Source: Pseudomonadota bacterium
Lineage (GTDB): Bacteria; Pseudomonadota; Alphaproteobacteria; Rhizobiales; Xanthobacteraceae
Reading direction: 5' to 3'
Length of the DNA stretch: 38,117 bases
NCBI GenBank assembly: GCA_023387735.1
Contig: JAEWHP010000008.1
Coordinates: 1-38,117 of the forward strand
Shown: positions 34,112-38,117 of the stretch, piece after piece
How positions within the stretch are numbered: position 1 is the first letter of the stretch
Layout: every line of letters begins with the position of its first letter
Translations under genes and position numbers: made by a program
The notes under the pieces: generated by a model
Databases searched by the model: none
What the model was told of the DNA's origin: nothing
What the model saw: only the letters and a program-made list of their open reading frames with translations

Positions 34112-35193
34112 GGCAGCAGTCGGCTCGCCCGCGCATGGGCGAACCATTTGCGGAACATCGCCTCGGTATCCATCATCTCGGTAAAGCCCGCCTGGTTGAT
34201 CTTCACGGTCGAGACGATCGACGGCGGCCCCGACTACGTCTGGCCATAACGCATGCTGTAATCGGCATATTGAAACGAGAGCCCGACGAACTCCTCCAGG
34301 CCGGGTGAAACGAGATCGTGCTTGCGGCGTAGTTCGTCCCACGGCGCGATCCATTTCGGATATTCCTGCGCCATCGAAAGGGGCGCCGCGACGCCCGGCT
34401 TCATTTCCAGCGCATCCGCAATCGCCGGCCAGACATTCTCCCAGGTGAAGACATCGCCGTTGGTGACGTTGAAGGCCTCGTTGCGCGCTGCGACGGTTTC
34501 GCCCGACCACGCGATGGCACGCGCGAGCAGATCGACATCGACCGCTTGCGACACGCGCGCGGCGCCGCCGGGATAATCAAGCGCGCGGCCCTGCTCGCGC
34601 AGCATGGCCGCGTAAACGCCGAGCGGCGGGATCAGGTCCATGGCGCCGCCCATGGCTTCGCCGACGATCAGCACCGGGCGCAGAATGCTCCAGTGCCATG
34701 CCTTGCCCTGCTGCAACTCGCGCAGAAAATTCTCCTGCGCCCAATAGAAATTCGGCTGCTCGTACATTTCCGAACGCCCTTCGCGCGCCGGCACGGTGAG
34801 CGGACGGACGTGCACGCCATAGGCCTTGGTACCCTGCAGCAGCGCCACGTGGCGGAGGGCAGGCGCCACGGGCTCGAGTGCCGCCATCAGGTTGCGCAGC
34901 ATCAGGTCGTTGGTTCTGATTTGGTCCGGATCGCGCCAGCCGTCGACCAGACTTGGCGCTTCATAGAGCGCGGCATAGACAAGGTGGGTTGTATCCTTCA
35001 GCGCTGATGCGGCTTGCGTGCATTGCGCCGGATCGGTCAAGTCGATCGGCACGTGGCGGGCGCCATGGAGATCGCGCGGTTTGCGACGTGATAGTGCGAT
35101 GATTTCGCAGGTATCGGCCTGTCCGAAGTGCCGCAATGCGGCATTTCCAACCAGCCCAGTCGCACCCGCCACCACCACTTTTTTCTCAGCCAT
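34108..35193 (-). pseudogene. PRISE-type SDR reductase with premature in-frame stop
   Basis: Starts at ATG 35193 (MAEKKVVVAGATGLVGNAAL; GGAG seven bases before) and is open to TAG at 34234-34236 (319 residues). The extended-SDR features are GATGLVG (nucleotide loop), LQGTKAYGVHVRPLTVPARE, YWAQENFLRELQQGKAW and WSILRPVLIVGEAMGG, as in progesterone 5-beta-reductase/iridoid-synthase-like proteins. Past the TAG the same frame goes on with SGPPSIVSTVKINQAGFTEM, MDTEAMFRKWFAHARASRLL, P, stop at 34108, which is the normal C-terminus of this family. A single substitution in the T/S-G junction codon made the stop. Loss of the last 41 residues likely inactivates it, unless TAG is misread or wrong. Confidence 0.85.
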
Positions 35194-35527
35194 TGGAGAG
35201 CTCCCGTCCCGATTGCCGCTTTCACTAGCAGACACCGGCGATCGACGTCTGCTCCCGTCTTGGCCTTTGGTCGCATGTGGCACGCTCAGTATTCGGGCAA
35301 TTCTTCGCACTGCAGTGGAACCAGAACCCTTGATTATCCATCACCAATTCGTCATCCTGCCCTCAGGTCCATTGAGCCGGGAATTGCTTATCGAAAAACC
35401 AAGAGCCTTGGTTTCAGGGCCATATTCAAATTTCAAACAGTCCAGCACCGACCATCGGAAATAGACAAGACGGCGCAAGATCGTTGTCCCTTGGTCGGGT
35501 ATCGGCAAAAACAGAGGGGAAGGAAAA
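35194..35527. promoter_or_regulatory. Intergenic with an inverted repeat upstream of the TRAP gene
   Basis: About 330 bases between divergent genes. AAACCAAG (35396-35403), AGC, CTTGGTTT (35407-35414) is a perfect 8-bp inverted repeat about 115 bases before the TRAP binding-protein start; it may be an operator or a weak terminator. I see no clear promoter boxes. Confidence 0.4.
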
Positions 35528-36616
35528 ATGAAGCGTCGTGATTTTCTCAAAGTCGGTGGCGTCGGTCTTGCCACGACGGCGATTGCAGCTCCTGCGATCG
35601 CGCAATCGAACCCTGAAATAAAGTGGCGATTGGCGGCCAGCTGGCCGAAAGCACTCGATACGCTGTACGGCGGCTGCGAACATTTCTGCAAGCGCGTGGC
35701 CGAAATCACCGACAACAAATTCCAGATCCAGCCGTTCGCCGCCGGCGAAATCGTGCCGGGCCTGCAGGTGCTCGACGCCGTCTCGAACGGCACGGTCGAG
35801 ATGGGCAACACCGCGCTCTACTACTACTGGGGCAAGAACCCTGCCTTCACTTTCGGCACCTCGCTGCCGTTCGGCCTCAACACCCGTGCGCACATTTCCT
35901 GGCTGCGGTTCGGCGGCGGCACGGATATGCTCAACGACCTCCTGAAGGAGTACAAGTGCGTCGGCATTCCGACCGGTTCCACCGGAGCCCAGATGGGCGG
36001 CTGGTTCCGGAAGGAAATCAAGTCGATGGATGACTTCCGGGGCCTGAAGTTCCGCGTCGGCGGATTCGCCGGCACCATCATCTCCAAGGTCGGCGGCGTG
36101 CCGCAGCAGATCGCTGGCGGCGACATTTATCCGGCGCTTGAAAAGGGCACCATCGACGCGGCGGAGTGGGTCGGGCCCTACGACGACGAGAAGCTGGGCT
36201 TCGTCAAGGTCGCGAAGTACTACTATTATCCGGGTTGGTGGGAAGGCACCGGCCAGGGCCACAACATCATGAACACCGACAAGTGGAATGCGCTGCCGAA
36301 GCACTATCAGGCCGCGATCGAAACCGCTTCGAACGACACCTTCACCTGGGTCACTGGCAAGTACGACTACGCCAATCCGGCCGCGTTGAAGCGGCTGCTG
36401 GTAGCCGGCGCCATCCTGAAACCGTTCCCGCAGGAAGTGCTGGAGGCCTGCTACAACGCCGCCAACGAAATCTACGCGGGTCTGTCGAAGGATAATCCGC
36501 ACTTCAACAAGATGTACACGAGCTTGTCGGCGTTCCGTGCCGAATCGCTGGCGTGGAACCAGGTGGCTGAATTGAGCTACGACAGCTTCATGATGCGGAT
36601 GCGCACCCGCACCTGA
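35528..36616 (+). CDS. TRAP transporter substrate-binding protein, DctP family
   Basis: A complete 362-residue periplasmic binding protein; ATG 35528 with AGGGGAAGG upstream. A Tat signal begins MKRRDFLKVGGVGLATTAIA and cuts near AIAQS. The DctP core follows: KWRLAASWPKALDTLYGGCE, FQIQPFAAGEIVPGLQVLDA, YYWGKNPAFTFGTSLPFGL, GLKFRVGGFAGTIISKVGGV and DIYPALEKGTIDAAEWVGPY; the last Arg in KFRVGG is the ligand-carboxylate binder. No DctQ/DctM membrane genes are in the window, so it is an orphan or its partners are elsewhere. Ligand probably a carboxylate. A bidirectional terminator follows. Confidence 0.95.
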   Translation: MKRRDFLKVGGVGLATTAIAAPAIAQSNPEIKWRLAASWPKALDTLYGGCEHFCKRVAEITDNKFQIQPFAAGEIVPGLQVLDAVSNGTVEMGNTALYYYWGKNPAFTFGTSLPFGLNTRAHISWLRFGGGTDMLNDLLKEYKCVGIPTGSTGAQMGGWFRKEIKSMDDFRGLKFRVGGFAGTIISKVGGVPQQIAGGDIYPALEKGTIDAAEWVGPYDDEKLGFVKVAKYYYYPGWWEGTGQGHNIMNTDKWNALPKHYQAAIETASNDTFTWVTGKYDYANPAALKRLLVAGAILKPFPQEVLEACYNAANEIYAGLSKDNPHFNKMYTSLSAFRAESLAWNQVAELSYDSFMMRMRTRT

Positions 36617-36632
36617 CGGCTGCAACAACAAA

Positions 36633-36662
36633 AAAGCCCCGGAGATCTCTCCGGGGCTTTTT
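36633..36662. terminator. Bidirectional rho-independent terminator
   Basis: AAAGCCCCGGAGA, TC, TCTCCGGGGCTTT followed by TT and preceded by AAA: a 13-bp stem with A/T tails on both sides, between the convergent TRAP and hypothetical genes. Confidence 0.92.
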
Positions 36663-36684
36663 CATTGATCGCTTCGATCGACCG

Positions 36685-37293
36685 TTATTCCTCGCCTTCG
36701 CCGAGCGCGTCGGCGAGTTTGTCGTAATATTTGGCAACGAGCTCGATGTTGCCCTTGTTCTCGATCGCCGGCGGCGGCGACTTCAGCACTTCGTCGAGTT
36801 CCGCGAGCACTTCCTTTTTGTCCTTGGCCGACATTTTCTTGTCGGCCTGGACCTGGGCGATCTGCGCCTTGGCGACGGCCTCGGGGCCGACATACTTCTT
36901 GGCGGCGGGATCGAAGCCGCCGAGCACCAGGCTGATATTGTCGATCACGGTGTTGTACTCGTCATAGCCGGCAAAGCCGTTCTTCTTGACGATGGCCTCG
37001 AGCTGGGCGTCGACCTTTGGGTCCGGCGTGGCAGCTTCCGGGAGCTTGTCGACGATCGCATCGACCTCCTTCTGCGCCGCGAGCACGCCCTCGATCTGCT
37101 TCTCGGTCAGCGCGATCTGCTTGATCGCGGGAGCGTCTGCCGCCTGCGGCGCAGCCTGGGCCGGCGGCGCGGCCTCTTTCGGCGCGGCCTGCTTGGACTG
37201 CGCCAGCACGTCGCCGCTGGAAACCACCGACACCGCCAGCGCGAGACACGCGATGCTCAGGGCGGTGGCAGCGGGGCGAAAGATCTGACGCAT
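36685..37293 (-). CDS. Exported hypothetical protein, Lys/Ala-rich
   Basis: A 202-residue protein from ATG 37293 with AGGAG eight bases before; longer starts lack a ribosome site. A signal peptide (MRQIFRPAATALSIACLALA, cut near DVLAQS) precedes a Pro/Ala linker (KEAAPPAQAAPQAADAPAIK) and a soluble helical domain (LTEKQIEGVLAAQKEVDAIV, FAGYDEYNTVIDNISLVLGG, QADKKMSAKDKKEVLAELDE). This is a rhizobial family of small periplasmic proteins of unknown function. It lies between the bidirectional terminator and the rRNA operon, on the same strand as the rRNA. Confidence 0.85.
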   Translation of the reverse strand: MRQIFRPAATALSIACLALAVSVVSSGDVLAQSKQAAPKEAAPPAQAAPQAADAPAIKQIALTEKQIEGVLAAQKEVDAIVDKLPEAATPDPKVDAQLEAIVKKNGFAGYDEYNTVIDNISLVLGGFDPAAKKYVGPEAVAKAQIAQVQADKKMSAKDKKEVLAELDEVLKSPPPAIENKGNIELVAKYYDKLADALGEGEE

Positions 37294-37649
37294 GGGTAGG
37301 CTCCTTGAGAGAATGGGAGTGTTCGGTCCTGGACGACGAGGTTGAGGGAACCCGAGTGAATGGCTCCTGAACTTGCGCGGCAAGCTGATGCCGAATCGTG
37401 GCCGAATGATCACGACCAGTTCAGAGTTTGGTGATCGCTCGCGGTACGTTTTTGTGGACCATCCCGGGCGGGAGTTTACGGATCGCGACCACTTGATGCG
37501 CACCACGAATCGACGTCGGCGCGGAATCGCACGTTGGCGCGATGAGCAGTCAAATTCGAAGCAGGCTGAGCTCCGAATGGAGACGAGACGAATATTCGGA
37601 CTCGCGCGAACCGCGGACGCTGCGAAGGCATTTGCCGATACCTCGCGCG
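37294..37649. other. Intergenic upstream of the exported protein
   Basis: About 350 bases between the rRNA terminator and the exported-protein start; no gene is supported. It presumably holds the minus-strand promoter of the exported protein, but I see no convincing boxes. Confidence 0.5.
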
Positions 37650-37690
37650 CAAAACAAAAACGCCGCCTCCAGAAGGAAGCGGCGTTTTGT
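37650..37690 (-). terminator. rRNA operon terminator
   Basis: On the minus strand: AACGCCGC, interior bulge loop, GCGGCGTTTTTGTTTT, about 45 bases after the 5S 3' end. Confidence 0.8.
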
Positions 37691-37732
37691 TTGATCGTGA
37701 CACGTAAAGAGGAATTGCTTTGTCCTTGGCAG

Positions 37733-37849
37733 GCCTGGCAGCGACCTACTCTCCCAGGGCTTAAGCCATAGTACCATTGGCGCTGAGGAGTTTAACGGCC
37801 GAGTTCGGGATGGGATCGGGTTCAAGCTCCTCGCTAGAACCACCAGGCC
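37733..37849 (-). rRNA. rrf: 5S ribosomal RNA
   Basis: The minus strand begins GGCCTGGTGGTTCTAGCGAG and contains the conserved CCCGATCCCATCCCGAACTC and GGTACTATGGCTTAAGCCCT, closing with GAGAGTAGGTCGCTGCCAGG, which pairs with the 5' end. About 117 bases; ends are by this pairing. Transcribed with the 23S gene to its right. Confidence 0.95.
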
Positions 37850-37930
37850 GGCGAAGGACAAAGATACGAAGCAAGCGTTTGATCTTGGTAGTTCATGCGC
37901 ATGAAGCGCTATGGACACTGAAAATGAGAG

Positions 37931-38117
<187 letters not shown>

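Noticed and set aside
32594..34510. A 638-codon minus-strand frame
   Set aside because: Crosses the repeat and lies opposite the homoserine-dehydrogenase-like gene; composition is typical of antisense translation.

Overview
The window looks like chromosome of a Bradyrhizobium-type alphaproteobacterium. The evidence is high GC content, long GC-rich antisense reading frames, rhizobial-style palindromic intergenic repeats, an initiator tRNA of the rhizobial type, and families common in that group: GcvA-like LysR regulators, orphan Bug/TctC and TrpX-type binding proteins, and cyclase-TolB-TPR proteins. The species assignment is inference; no search was run.

Left part (1 to about 17.1 kb): accessory-looking and partly decayed. 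It starts with a tandem universal stress protein running off the left edge, then two translationally close Rnk/GreA-C-like proteins, a broken NADP-glutamate dehydrogenase fused tail to tail with a broken MOSC protein, a GNAT acetyltransferase and a small exported protein. A flavin-dependent monooxygenase/acyl-CoA dehydrogenase-like gene with a frameshifted tautomerase behind it is divergent from a LysR regulator, with a clear inverted repeat between them. Next come a TrpX-type binding protein, a second LysR divergent from a lipocalin-like protein and a Tat-exported TctC-type protein, a binding-protein remnant cut by an IS fragment, an adenylate cyclase-TolB-TPR protein, a serine recombinase with direct repeats before its start, and a HEPN-like protein of unknown function. 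The region ends at a 3'-half tRNA-Arg copy, an att-like scar, with a possible integrase tail beside it.

Middle part (17.3 to 27.5 kb): a frameshifted mandelate racemase-family gene, initiator tRNA-fMet with its terminator, then a plus-strand run: GMC oxidoreductase, CvpA-like membrane protein (frameshifted), SDR, zinc-less quinone-oxidoreductase-like MDR, MBL hydrolase, FAH-family hydrolase, GST, a second MBL hydrolase and a crotonase. Two gene pairs overlap by GTGA. The set reads as an unassigned catabolic pathway: alcohol oxidation, keto/enol reductions, ring or lactone hydrolysis, C-C cleavage, and CoA-stage hydration.

Right part (27.5 to 38.1 kb): Ogt DNA repair protein, alpha/beta hydrolase, HAMP-adenylate cyclase, a GntR regulator with a perfect 20-bp palindrome on its promoter, a PhyH dioxygenase bracketed by two palindromic repeats, a homoserine-dehydrogenase-like oxidoreductase, a PRISE-type reductase with an in-frame stop 41 codons before its natural end, an orphan TRAP binding protein, an exported hypothetical protein, and the end of an rRNA operon (5S, then the 3' end of 23S, both minus strand).

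Four genes (gdhA, tautomerase, mandelate racemase-like, cvpA-like) each regain their frame if one short homopolymer is lengthened by one base. This pattern fits sequencing or assembly error as well as real decay and should be settled before calling them pseudogenes.
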